A stretch of 64,000 bases of DNA from Streptomyces sp. ISL-43 (GTDB taxonomy: Bacteria > Actinomycetota > Actinomycetes > Streptomycetales > Streptomycetaceae), in assembly GCF_018614195.1 (NCBI RefSeq), contig NZ_JAGGOT010000034.1, forward strand, positions 1 to 64,000, written 5' to 3'. The position numbers and the translations under genes are program-made. This document shows, piece after piece, positions 8,333 to 17,065 of this stretch. Below the pieces are notes generated by a model that saw only the letters and a list, made by a program, of their open reading frames with translations, did not search any database and was not told the DNA's origin. Position 1 is the stretch's first letter; every line of letters starts with the position of its first letter.

Positions 8333-8573
8333 GTGGTGCTCCGTGCTGGCTGAAAAAGGGGAAGGCGGCGAGGAGCCCGCCACGGTGGTGACGGGCCCCT
8401 CGCGGAACCTACTTGGCGCGCGTCACGCGGCGGCAAGCCGTCTCAATACACGCTGCGCTCGGCCTTGTCGGCGTAGCTGGGGTTCTCGCGCCACGGGTTG
8501 TAGGTGATGCGGACGGGACGGCGCTCGAACGCTGCTCGCGAGGGCGCGGCCGGCGTGCTCGTACCGGTCAACT

Positions 8574-8591
8574 GAGACGGGAACTGAGACG
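8574..8591 (+). repeat. 18-bp direct repeat, right copy
   Basis: This is the second copy of the repeat at 4714-4731 (17 of 18 bases identical). It lies ~70 bases from the tRNA 3' end. The pair marks both ends of the remnant element. Confidence 0.5.
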
Positions 8592-8598
8592 AACGCGG

Positions 8599-8634
8599 GA
8601 ATGGGCGGCACCCCGTGTGGGGTGCCGCCCATTC
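8599..8634 (-). terminator. Perfect hairpin downstream of tRNA-Cys
   Basis: A 16-bp perfect stem (starting GAATGGGCGG) with a four-base loop lies 24 bases after the tRNA 3' end on the minus strand. It has no U-run, which is usual for Streptomyces terminators. Confidence 0.65.
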
Positions 8635-8657
8635 GTTCTGCCTGTTCAGGCATTCAG

Positions 8658-8729
8658 AAGCCGTGACCGGAATCGAACCGGCGTAACTCGCTTTGCAGGC
8701 GAGTCCCTCAACCACTCGGGCACACGGCT
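8658..8729 (-). tRNA. tRNA-Cys (anticodon GCA), attachment site of the element
   Basis: The cloverleaf is complete: acceptor AGCCGTG/CACGGCT, D-stem CCC/GGG, anticodon stem CTCGC/GCGAG with loop CTGCAAA (anticodon GCA), T-arm GCCGG/CCGGT with loop TTCGATT. The 3' half is duplicated in damaged form at 4566-4596, so this gene served as the integration target and was rebuilt on insertion. Confidence 0.85.
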
Positions 8730-8989
8730 GGGTTGTGGTGATGGGTATGACCGTACGGGGGCCCGTGCGGGTGGGGAAGGGATGCTCGGGCGGTGCAATG
8801 CGACTGTCATGCTCCGTTCACATTCCGGGTGCGGGCGTGCCGGGTCGCGGGGTGTGGGACCTGGGGTCGCGGGGCGCGGAGGGTGGTTCGTGCGGGCCGG
8901 GCCCGTCCTTTGGCCTAGGGCTGGGGACCGAGGGGGATACGCCGAAATGACAGGGTCGATCCCGGGCCACGCACCTTACTCTGGGGCGA

Positions 8990-10455
8990 TGAGCGTCCTC
9001 CCGCAGAGAGCCACCGACCCCGCCCCGATACCGGCCCCCCCGCAGGGCGGGGGCGGGGTCTTCGGGCCCGCGTACCGGACGCTCAGCGTCGGGATCATCT
9101 CCGTCATCTTCCTGATTGCCTTCGAGGCCACCGCCGTCGGGACGGCCATGCCCGTGGCAGCCCGGGAGCTGGACGGGATCGGGCTCTACGCCTTCGCCTT
9201 CTCCGCCTACTTCACCACCAGCCTGTTCGGGATGGTGCTCTCCGGGCAGTGGGCCGACCGGCAGGGGCCGCTGCGGCCGCTGACCGTGGGGATCGGGGCC
9301 TTCGCCGCGGGACTGGTGTTCTCCGGGACCGCCGGAGCGATGTGGATCTTCGTGCTCGGGCGGGCCGTGCAGGGGTTCGGCGGCGGGCTGGTCATCGTCG
9401 CGCTCTACGTCGTCGTCAGCCGGGCCTACGAGGAGCGGCTGCGGCCCGCGATCATGGCGGCCTTCGCCGCGAGCTGGGTCGTGCCGTCGATCGTGGGACC
9501 GCTGGCCTCGGGCACGGTGACCGAGCACCTCGGGTGGCGCTGGGTCTTCCTCGGGATACCCGCGCTGGTCTTCGTACCGCTGGCGGTGGCCCTGCCGGCG
9601 ATCCGGCGGACCGCGTCGGGGCCGGTGGACCCCGGCGCTCCGCCCGTCGCGTTCGACCGGCGCCGGATCCGGCTCGCCCTCGGGATCTCGGCCGGCGCGG
9701 GTCTGCTCCAGTACGCCGCCCAGGACCTGCGGTGGCTGTCGCTGCTGCCGGGCCTCGCCGGGGCCGCCCTGCTGGTGCCCGCCGTCCTGGGGCTGCTGCC
9801 GCGCGGGACCTACCGGGCGCGGCGCGGGCTGCCGTCGGTGGTGCTGCTGAGGGGTGTGGCCGCGGGGTCGTTCATCGCGGCGGAGAGCTTCGTACCGCTG
9901 ATGCTGGTCACCCAGCGGGGGTTGAGCCCGACGCTGGCCGGGTTCTCGCTCGCGCTGGGCGGGGTGACGTGGGCGGCGGGCTCGTGGGTGCAGTCGAAGG
10001 GGCGGGTGGCGCCGTACCGGGTACGGCTCATGGTGCTGGGCATGATCCTCGTCGCGGCGGCGATCGCGGGGGCGCCGGCGGTGCTCGTCGCGTGGGTGCC
10101 GGTGTGGACGCTTGCGCTGGTGTGGGCGCTGGGGTGCCTGGGGATGGGGCTGGTGATCGGCTCCACGAGCGTGCTGCTGCTGAAGCTGTCGGCGCCGGAG
10201 GAGGCGGGGGCGAACTCCGCCGCGCTGCAGATCTCGGACGCGCTGGCGAATGTCGTGCTGCTGGCGGCGGGTGGCGCGGCGTTCGCCGCGCTGGGCGGGG
10301 GAGCGGTGGGGGCGGCGCACTCCGTGGCCGAGGGGGGCGGGGCTTCGCACCCGGGTGCGTTCGTGGTGGTCTTCCTGCCGATGGCCTGCGTGGCGCTGGT
10401 GGGGGCGTGGGTGTCGACCCGGCTGGACGCGGGGCCGGCGGGGCCGGCGGTCTGA
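8990..10455 (+). CDS. MFS transporter (DHA2-type drug exporter)
   Basis: A 488-residue integral membrane protein. Start ATG 8990 gives a short Pro-rich cytosolic head before the first helix (VGIISVIFLIAFEATAVGTAM). The motif-A-like stretch GQWADRQGPLRPLTVG follows TM2, and RAVQGFGGGLVIVALYVVV recalls the QGFGGG motif of TM4 in DHA drug/H+ antiporters. About 12-14 helices can be counted. Known members export drugs or dyes using the proton gradient; the substrate here is unknown. The ATG at 8948 is an alternative start. No linked regulator is seen, and the gene lies alone between tRNA-Cys and the toxin-antitoxin pair. The 260-base leader 8730-8989 shows no gene. Confidence 0.85.
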
Positions 10456-10638
10456 CCCGGTGACCCGTCGGCCCGTCAGGGCCGGGGTGTGGTCGGGTGC
10501 GGCGCCGTTGCCGGGAGCCGGCCCCGGGCCCCCGCGCCTCACACGCCGGCGGGGCTGGAAGCGGTCGTTGGGGCTGGAGTGGCCGGTGGGGGCTGAAATG
10601 GTCGGCCGGGTTGCACGGACGGCCGTTAGCATCCGGGG

Positions 10639-10839
10639 ATGAGCGAGTTGATCATCGGAGTGCCCGACGCCGAGTGGGCGGAGTTGGCCGATCTGGCCGA
10701 TGCCACCGGGCAGAGCGTCGAGGAGGCCGCGCTGGGTGCCGTGCGGGCCTGGGCGCGGGCGGAGCGGGAGCGGGCCGGGGGCGAGGCCGCGCGGCTCGCC
10801 GGGCGGCACGCCGGGCTGCTCAGGCGGCTCGGGGAATGA
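10639..10839 (+). CDS. Antitoxin partner of the Doc-like toxin
   Basis: A 66-residue protein: a short beta start (LIIGVPDAEWAELADLADATG) followed by Ala/Arg-rich helices. This is the look of a ribbon-helix-helix-type antitoxin with a helical toxin-binding tail. Its stop overlaps the start of the toxin gene by four bases (ATGA), the usual sign of a coupled toxin-antitoxin pair. By analogy with Phd/Doc it should repress its own promoter and neutralise the toxin. Family assignment rests mainly on context. Confidence 0.75.
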   Translation: MSELIIGVPDAEWAELADLADATGQSVEEAALGAVRAWARAERERAGGEAARLAGRHAGLLRRLGE

Positions 10840-11219
10840 CCAGGCACCTCACCCTCGCCGAGGTCCTCGACCTCGCGCGGTACGCCTGCCTCGCCCAGGA
10901 CCAGCCCGTCGAGCTGCGCGCCCCCGGGCTGCTGGAGTCGGCGGTGCACCGGCCCAGGGCCCGGATGTTCGGGACGCCGGCGTACGAGGACACGTACGAG
11001 CAGGCGGCGGCGCTGCTGCACGGGATCGCCATCAACCACCCCCTCGTCGACGGGAACAAGCGCACCGCCTGGCTCGCCGCCGCGACTTTCCTCGCCCTCA
11101 ACGGCGTCGATCTCGGCGACGTCGACCAGGACGCGGCGTACGGCCTGGTCATCGATGTGGCGGCCGGCGAAGAGCAGAGCGTCGCGCGGATCGCCGAGCG
11201 GCTGCGCGTCCTGGCGTGA
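10836..11219 (+). CDS. doc: Doc-like Fic-domain toxin
   Basis: A 127-residue protein with the Fic core HPLVDGNKRTAW at ~68-79; catalytic His68, Asp72 and the NKR anion-binding residues are present. Length and layout match Doc, which phosphorylates elongation factor EF-Tu and halts translation (known for phage P1 Doc). The residue after HP is Leu rather than the usual Phe of HxFx, a mild variation also seen in Doc homologues. The upstream antitoxin gene overlaps by four bases. The pair sits 2 kb from an integration hotspot. Confidence 0.85.
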   Translation: MTRHLTLAEVLDLARYACLAQDQPVELRAPGLLESAVHRPRARMFGTPAYEDTYEQAAALLHGIAINHPLVDGNKRTAWLAAATFLALNGVDLGDVDQDAAYGLVIDVAAGEEQSVARIAERLRVLA

Positions 11220-11385
11220 CGGATGTGACGCTCGCCGCACGCGCCGAGGTCACGGGCCTGTCCCTCCGCGAGGGGCGGGCCCGGGCCGGTAAGGTGGCCC
11301 GGTTGTCCTACGTACGACTGCCCGTACCGCCGGCCGTACCGCTGCCGGTAACCAGATACGCCGCCGAGAGCCCGAACCGGAGACC

Positions 11386-13170
11386 GTGACTACTACAGCC
11401 TCCCACCACCTCTCACCCGCCTTCCCCGGCCGCGCGCCCTGGGGTACCGCCAGCGCCCTTCGAGCCTGGCAGCAGGGTGCGCTGGACCGGTACCTGGAGA
11501 CCCAGCCGCGCGACTTCCTCGCCGTCGCGACCCCCGGCGCCGGAAAGACCACCTTCGCGCTGACGCTCGCGTCGTGGCTGCTGCACCACCACGTGGTGCA
11601 GCAGATCACCGTCGTCGCGCCCACCGAGCACCTGAAGAAGCAGTGGGCGGAAGCAGCCGCCCGGATAGGCATCCGGCTGGACCCGGACTACTCCGCCGGC
11701 CCGCTGAGCAAGGACTACCACGGGGTCGCGATCACGTACGCGGGTGTGGGCGTGCGGCCGATGCTGCACCGCAACCGGTGCGAGCAGCGCAAGACCCTGG
11801 TCATCCTCGACGAGATCCACCACGCCGGTGACTCGAAGTCCTGGGGCGAGGCGTGCCTGGAGGCCTTCGACCCGGCGACGCGGCGCCTCGCGCTGACCGG
11901 AACGCCCTTCCGGTCCGACACGAACCCGATCCCCTTCGTCGCGTACGAGGAGGGCAACGACGGGATCCGGCGCTCCTCCGCCGACTACACCTACGGATAC
12001 GGCAACGCGCTCGCAGACGGCGTCGTCCGGCCGGTGATCTTCCTGTCCTACAGCGGCAACATGCGCTGGCGCACCAAGGCGGGCGACGAGATCGCCGCGC
12101 GCCTCGGCGAGCCGATGACCAAGGACGCCATCTCCCAGGCCTGGCGTACGGCGCTGGACGCGCGCGGCGACTGGATGCCGAACGTGCTGCGCGCCGCCGA
12201 CCAGCGGCTGACGGAGGTCAGGAAGGGCATCCCGGACGCGGGCGGGCTCGTCATCGCGGCGGACCAGGACTCGGCGCGCGCCTACGCCAAGCTGATCCGC
12301 GAGATCACGGGTACGAAGGCGACCGTCGTGCTGTCCGACGACACGGGCGCCTCGAAGCGGATCGACGAGTTCGCCGCGAGCAACGACCGCTGGATGGTCG
12401 CCGTCCGGATGGTGTCCGAGGGCGTCGACGTGCCGAGGCTCGCGGTCGGCGTGTACGCCACCACCATCTCGACCCCGCTGTTCTTCGCGCAGGCCGTCGG
12501 GCGTTTCGTGCGTTCGCGAAGGCGCGGCGAGACGGCGTCGGTGTTCCTGCCGACCATCCCCTACCTCCTGGGCTTCGCGAACGAGATGGAAGTCGAGCGC
12601 GACCACGTGCTCGACAAGCCGAAGAAGCAGGGCGAGGAAGACCCGTACGCCGAGTCCGAGAAGGAGATGGACGAGGCGAACCGGCAGGAGGACGAGGACA
12701 CCGGCGACGAGGAGCAGATGTCCTTCGAGGCGCTGGAGTCCGACGCCGTCTTCGACCGGGTGCTCTACGACGGCGCCGAGTTCGGCATGCAGGCGCACCC
12801 GGGCAGCGAGGAGGAGCAGGACTACCTCGGCATCCCGGGACTGCTGGAGCCGGACCAGGTGCAGATGCTGCTCCAGAAGCGCCAGTCGCGGCAGATCGCG
12901 CACAGCCGGCGCAAGCCGGACGCGGAGGCGGACCTGCTGGAGCTGCCGGCCGACCGGCGCCCGGTGGTCTCGCACAAGGAGCTGCTGGAGCTGCGCAAGT
13001 CGCTCAACACGATGGTCGGCGCGTACGTCCACCAGAGCGGCAAACCGCACGGGGTGCTCCATACGGAGCTGCGCCGGGTGTGCGGCGGGCCGCCGAGCGC
13101 GGAGGCGACGGCGGGGCAGCTGCGGGAGCGGATCAAGAAGGTCCAGGAGTGGGCCACGCGGATGCGGTGA
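11386..13170 (+). CDS. DEAD/DEAH-box superfamily 2 helicase
   Basis: A 594-residue protein starting at GTG 11386. Motif I (TPGAGKTT, 49-56), motif II DEIH (142-145), motif III (LTGTPF) and motif VI (QAVGRFVRSRRRG) are in the usual order, making two RecA-like lobes. An acidic insert (~415-450) and a helical C-terminal region follow. Such XPB/RecQ-like short helicases are conserved in Streptomyces and other actinomycetes; the exact nucleic acid substrate is unknown. No nuclease domain is seen. The gene stands alone and ends at a strong hairpin shared with the convergent surface-protein gene. Confidence 0.88.
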   Translation: MTTTASHHLSPAFPGRAPWGTASALRAWQQGALDRYLETQPRDFLAVATPGAGKTTFALTLASWLLHHHVVQQITVVAPTEHLKKQWAEAAARIGIRLDPDYSAGPLSKDYHGVAITYAGVGVRPMLHRNRCEQRKTLVILDEIHHAGDSKSWGEACLEAFDPATRRLALTGTPFRSDTNPIPFVAYEEGNDGIRRSSADYTYGYGNALADGVVRPVIFLSYSGNMRWRTKAGDEIAARLGEPMTKDAISQAWRTALDARGDWMPNVLRAADQRLTEVRKGIPDAGGLVIAADQDSARAYAKLIREITGTKATVVLSDDTGASKRIDEFAASNDRWMVAVRMVSEGVDVPRLAVGVYATTISTPLFFAQAVGRFVRSRRRGETASVFLPTIPYLLGFANEMEVERDHVLDKPKKQGEEDPYAESEKEMDEANRQEDEDTGDEEQMSFEALESDAVFDRVLYDGAEFGMQAHPGSEEEQDYLGIPGLLEPDQVQMLLQKRQSRQIAHSRRKPDAEADLLELPADRRPVVSHKELLELRKSLNTMVGAYVHQSGKPHGVLHTELRRVCGGPPSAEATAGQLRERIKKVQEWATRMR

Positions 13171-13189
13171 GCGGTTCCCACGGAATGTG

Positions 13190-13227
13190 GGACGGGGCCC
13201 GTGCGGAGGATCGCCCGGGCCCCGTCC
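13190..13227. terminator. Bidirectional terminator between helicase and surface-protein genes
   Basis: A 12-bp perfect stem (GGACGGGGCCCG with CGGGCCCCGTCC) lies in the 64-base gap between two converging genes. Confidence 0.75.
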
Positions 13228-13234
13228 GTTCCCG

Positions 13235-15049
13235 CTACGCGGTGGGACGACGCCGGCGGCCGGTGCCGGCGACCAGGGCCGCGCCCATGGCGAGGGCCAC
13301 GCCGGCGCCGCCGAGGGCCCACGTGGTGGCGGGGTCGGCGCCCGTGGCGGCGAGCCGGCCGCCGGTGGCGGACGCGGCGGCGGCCGGGTCGGCGCCGCCG
13401 TCGGGGCGGGGGTCGTTGCCGGTACCGCCCGGTTCACCGTCGCCGCCGCCGTCGCCGTTGCCGTTGTCCGGGCTTGTCGGGGCCAGGATCCGCAGGGTGG
13501 TGGAGTTCGCCTCGGCGACGACGCCGGGCTGCGATCCGGTCTCGTCCGAGACGCCGGAGAGCTCGACGGCGACGGGCCCGGCGGGGGCGTCCGCGGTGAC
13601 GGAGACGCGGTAGGTGAGCGTGACGACCTCGTGCCCGTCCAGGTCGATGAGGAAGTCGCGGTAGGGGACGCCGTCCTGGCCGGACCAGAGGTCCTCCTCG
13701 TGCCAGGTGCCGTCGCTGCCGCGGGTCTCCAGCTTGACCTGCCCGGGCTTGAGCTTGTTGGCCTGTCCGGCGGGCTTGCCCGCGTCCTTGAAGGACAGGG
13801 CGAGCATGAAGTCGTCGAGGGCCTCGCCCTTGGAGTTGTCGACCGTCACCGTGGACTGCGCCGGGGCACCGCCGGCGGTCAGGGAGTCGGGCAGGCCCTG
13901 CTGGCGGAGCTTGGGGGCCAGGTAGGCCGCGTTCTCCCCGTGGCTGAGCTTCGTACGGTGATCGACATCCTGCGAGTGCACGCCGCCGGCGGCGCCGCTG
14001 AACCGCAGGGACAGCCCGGTGCCGGGGGCGTCCTTGGCGAAGCGCATCCGGATCTGGACCCTGACCTGATCGTTCTTCTTAAGGTCGAGGGTGGCGAGCT
14101 CGTGGGTCCATACCTCCCCCGAGCCGTCGGAGGTGACCGGGGTCCAGCCCCAGGCGCCGGACGGGGTGATCCCGCCCACCTCCACCTGGAGGTCGCCCTG
14201 TTCGAGGGCCGTGGTGTCCAGCGTCGTCAGCACCATGTCGAGCGCGTAGTCGTCGACCGCTTCGCCGTCGTTCTTCACGTACGCGGAGAAGTGCTCCCAG
14301 TCGGCGCCGGCGATGAAGCCGTCGGTGGACACCTCGCCGACCGACAGCGTCGGGGCGGGGTGCTGGGCCTCGTCGCCGCCGTTGTCGTCGGCGCCCACGA
14401 TCTTCGAGGCGTAGGACATGTCCTCGGAGTCGACACTCAAGTGGTCGGTACCGGTGAGGATGAGCGTGATGTCGCCGGAGGGCGCGTCGGCGGCCGCGCG
14501 GAGGCGTACCCGGACGTCGTGGACCGAGCCCTTCGCGAGGGTCAGGCCCGGGGCCAGGTCGAAGTTCGGGGCGTTCAGGCCCGGCAGGGTGGAGGCGCGG
14601 CGCCACTGGCCCGCGGAACCGACCTCGACCTCCACGTGCCTGTCCGTCAGCCGGCCGGAGGACTCGATCAGGAGGCCGAGGTCGAAGCCGGCCCGGTCCG
14701 CGCCCTCGGAGTTGTCGACCCGCAGGGAGAACTCCGACCAGTCGGCGCCTGCCTTGAAGCCCTCGGCGGGAAGGTTCCGGAGCGAGAGCTCGGGGCCCTG
14801 CGGGGCCTGGGAGGTCCGCGAGGCCTTGCCGGTCTGCCGCGCGCCGGTCTGCTGCGAGCCGGTCTGTTGCGTGCTCTTGGCGCCGGCCGCCGGGGACGGG
14901 TCCGCGGCGCCCTCCGCGATGTCGTCCTTCGGGGCCGTGTCCGGGACGACGACCGCCGGGTTGTCCTGGGCCAGGGCCGGTGTGGCCGTCAGGATCGTCG
15001 GACCGGCGACCGCGGCGGCGGCCACGAGAGCCATGTGCTTGAGCTTCAT
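13235..15049 (-). CDS. Sortase-anchored (LAXTG) cell-surface protein with three repeat modules
   Basis: A 604-residue secreted protein. It has a signal peptide with cleavage likely after ALA (25-27), then a low-complexity Gln/Thr/Gly linker (QQTGSQQTGARQTG). Three modules of ~130 residues follow. The first two share GF(K/I)AGADW, each module has an N-x-x-G-E/D core (VDNSEG, VKNDGE, VDNSKG), and each ends in DAPxG, which suggests Ig-like beta sandwiches. A Gly/Pro/Asp spacer leads to the sorting signal LAATG (~566-570), a hydrophobic helix and RRRR tail. LAXTG is the site of class E sortases of Streptomyces (known), so covalent attachment to peptidoglycan is inferred. The ligand or function is unknown. 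Confidence 0.85.
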   Translation of the reverse strand: MKLKHMALVAAAAVAGPTILTATPALAQDNPAVVVPDTAPKDDIAEGAADPSPAAGAKSTQQTGSQQTGARQTGKASRTSQAPQGPELSLRNLPAEGFKAGADWSEFSLRVDNSEGADRAGFDLGLLIESSGRLTDRHVEVEVGSAGQWRRASTLPGLNAPNFDLAPGLTLAKGSVHDVRVRLRAAADAPSGDITLILTGTDHLSVDSEDMSYASKIVGADDNGGDEAQHPAPTLSVGEVSTDGFIAGADWEHFSAYVKNDGEAVDDYALDMVLTTLDTTALEQGDLQVEVGGITPSGAWGWTPVTSDGSGEVWTHELATLDLKKNDQVRVQIRMRFAKDAPGTGLSLRFSGAAGGVHSQDVDHRTKLSHGENAAYLAPKLRQQGLPDSLTAGGAPAQSTVTVDNSKGEALDDFMLALSFKDAGKPAGQANKLKPGQVKLETRGSDGTWHEEDLWSGQDGVPYRDFLIDLDGHEVVTLTYRVSVTADAPAGPVAVELSGVSDETGSQPGVVAEANSTTLRILAPTSPDNGNGDGGGDGEPGGTGNDPRPDGGADPAAAASATGGRLAATGADPATTWALGGAGVALAMGAALVAGTGRRRRPTA

Positions 15050-15435
15050 GGTGGTGCGTCCCTCCGTGCGGCCCCAGGTGCGCTGGCGCGCATCCCCCCC
15101 GAAGCCGGTCTTCCAATATCTTTTTGAACTTGATCAGAGTAATGCGGCCGTAAAGGGGCTCTGTGTGGGTTCCGGGTGCAGGAGGTCACGAATTGACACC
15201 GACGGGGCTCAGGAACCGGCATAAACGGGTAGCAGGCGCCCGGATTCTGGACGAGCCCTTCCGCTGAGCGAACCTGCTCGCTACTGTCCCCGCATCGAAC
15301 GCCCCGTGGCAGCGCCGCCGCGGGAGCGCAGCCGGTGCCATGGCCGCTACCGGCGGCCTCTCCGTGCGTCGCCGAGGGACCGGCGGCGCTCTGCCCAGAG
15401 AGTCACCGCCGCCCACCGAAAGAGGGAGAGGCGTC
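15050..15435. promoter_or_regulatory. Divergent intergenic region, 386 bp
   Basis: The stretch separates the divergent surface-protein and IclR genes and must hold both promoters. It is locally AT-rich at 15110-15145 and has a TTGACA at ~15194, but no clear -10 is at the right distance. No gene or clear operator was found. Confidence 0.4.
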
Positions 15436-16077
15436 GTGACCGCGGAAACCTCCCAGACTCTCGACAGAGGACTCCGAGTCCTCAAACTGCTCGCCGACAC
15501 CGACCACGGTCTGACCGTCACCGAGCTCTCCAACCGCCTCGGTGTCAACCGCACCGTCGTCTACCGGCTCCTCGCCACCCTCGAACAGCACGCCCTGGTC
15601 CGCCGCGACCTCGGCGGCCGCGCCCGCGTCGGGCTCGGCGTGCTGCGCCTCGGCCGTCAGGTGCACCCGCTGGTGCGCGAGGCGGCACTGCCCGCACTGC
15701 GCTCCCTCGCCGAGGACATAGGCGCCACCGCGCACCTGACCCTCGTGGACGGGACCGAAGCGCTCGCCGTGGCCGTCGTGGAGCCGACCTGGACCGACTA
15801 CCACGTGGCCTACCGGCCCGGCTTCCGCCACCCGCTCGATCGCGGGGCCGCCGGCCGGGCCATCCTGGCCGCCCGTCAGGGCACGCTCGTCGAGCCCGGG
15901 TACACGCTCACCCACGGGGAGCTCGAAGCGGGTGCCAGCGGGGCAGCCGCGCCGCTCGTGGGGATCACCGGGCTGGAGGGCAGCGTGGGCGTCGTCATGC
16001 TGAACGACGCCATTCCCGAGCGGGTCGGCCCGCGCGTGGTGGACGCCGCCCGCGAGGTGGCCGACGCCCTGCGCTGA
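15436..16077 (+). CDS. IclR-family transcriptional regulator
   Basis: Starts at GTG 15436 with GGGAGAGG close upstream, giving 213 residues. The N-terminal winged helix includes TVTELSNRLGVNRTVVYRLL. The C-terminal effector domain carries the family pattern (ALPALRSLAEDIGATAHLTL, then DRGAAGRAIL and VGITGLEGSVGVV). IclR proteins sense small carbon compounds and usually repress nearby catabolic genes. No catabolic operon is adjacent, so the target is unknown. It is slightly shorter than the usual ~250 residues, mostly at the N-terminus. An upstream in-frame start would add a low-complexity head and is less likely. Confidence 0.88.
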   Translation: MTAETSQTLDRGLRVLKLLADTDHGLTVTELSNRLGVNRTVVYRLLATLEQHALVRRDLGGRARVGLGVLRLGRQVHPLVREAALPALRSLAEDIGATAHLTLVDGTEALAVAVVEPTWTDYHVAYRPGFRHPLDRGAAGRAILAARQGTLVEPGYTLTHGELEAGASGAAAPLVGITGLEGSVGVVMLNDAIPERVGPRVVDAAREVADALR

Positions 16078-16204
16078 GCCGCCGCGCTACGAGGCCGCGG
16101 GGTCGCCGCGCTACGAAGCCACCGGGACGCGCGGCCGCGTAGCCTCCGGGCCGCGAGGCCGCCCAGCCTCCGGGCCTGCGCACGGTGGAGCACGTCAGGA
16201 CCGG

Positions 16205-16230
16205 GCCGCGTCCCCTGCGGGGGGCGCGGC
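16205..16230 (+). terminator. Probable GC hairpin between IclR and Lon-like genes
   Basis: GCCGCGTCCCC and GGGGGGCGCGGC can pair around a three-base loop. No U-run follows. The upstream 16078-16200 holds GC-rich imperfect repeats only. Confidence 0.45.
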
Positions 16231-16267
16231 TCGACCCGTTGCAGGGCGGCCGCGCTAGATTGACCGG

Positions 16268-17065
16268 GTGCTCTCTCGCCTCACACGTCTGCCGCGTCCC
16301 GCCGCCCTCGCCGTCTGCGCCGTGCCCGTCCTCGCGCTGTTCGCCGTCGCGGCGGCGGCGCCGCTGCCCTTCGTGATCGCGCAGCCGGGCCTCACCGCCG
16401 ACGTGCTCGGCTCCCGCGACGGCAAGCCGGTCATCACGGTCACGGGGGCACCCACCCGGGAGACCACGGGCCAGTTGCGGATGACCACCATCCAGGCCAC
16501 CGGCCCCTCCACCTCCGTCACCCTCCCGGACCTGGTCGGCGACTGGTTCGACACGAGCCGCGCGGTCATGCCCCGCGAGGCCGTGTACTCCTCGGGAGGA
16601 AGCGACGAGGAGATCGAGGAGCACAACCTGGAGGAGATGACCAAGTCGCAGTCGACGGCCTCCGAGGCCGCGCTCGGCTACCTCCACAAGAACCCCGAAG
16701 AGGTGAAGGTCCGGCTGAACCTCGCCGACGTGGGCGGTCCCAGCGCCGGGCTGCTCTTCTCCCTCGGCATCGTCGACAAGCTCGACGGGAACGGCAGCGG
16801 CGGTGATCTCACCGGCGGCCGCACCATCGCCGGTACGGGCACCATCAACGGTGACGGCAAGGTCGGCGCGGTCGGCGGGGTGGCCCTGAAGACCCAGGCC
16901 GCGCGGCGCGACGGCGCGAGCGTGTTCCTCGTACCGGCGGCGGAGTGCTCGGACGCCCGGTCCGAACTCCCCGAGGGGCTTCAGCTGGTTCCCGTCACCT
17001 CGTTGACGGATGCGGTGAACGCGCTGCGGGCTCTGCAGAAGGGCGAACCGGTTCCGTCCTGTTGA
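16268..17065 (+). CDS. Membrane-anchored Lon-like (S16) serine protease
   Basis: A 265-residue protein with an N-terminal membrane anchor (~10-32). The S16 fold carries catalytic Ser159 in GGPSAGLLF and Lys208 in GGVALKTQA, the Ser-Lys pair of Lon proteases. There is no ATPase domain, and the space before the protease domain (~40-135) is too divergent to call a PDZ domain. Bacillus and actinobacterial YlbL-type proteins have this plan and are placed outside the membrane (known for relatives). Start is GTG 16268. The 3' end overlaps the convergent MFS gene by 71 bases, so the two transcripts are antisense at their ends. Confidence 0.82.
   Translation: MLSRLTRLPRPAALAVCAVPVLALFAVAAAAPLPFVIAQPGLTADVLGSRDGKPVITVTGAPTRETTGQLRMTTIQATGPSTSVTLPDLVGDWFDTSRAVMPREAVYSSGGSDEEIEEHNLEEMTKSQSTASEAALGYLHKNPEEVKVRLNLADVGGPSAGLLFSLGIVDKLDGNGSGGDLTGGRTIAGTGTINGDGKVGAVGGVALKTQAARRDGASVFLVPAAECSDARSELPEGLQLVPVTSLTDAVNALRALQKGEPVPSC

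Noticed and set aside
8413..8989. Upstream extension of the MFS exporter frame
   Set aside because: The extension would run through the tRNA-Cys gene and lacks conserved sequence; ATG 8990 gives a normal transporter head.
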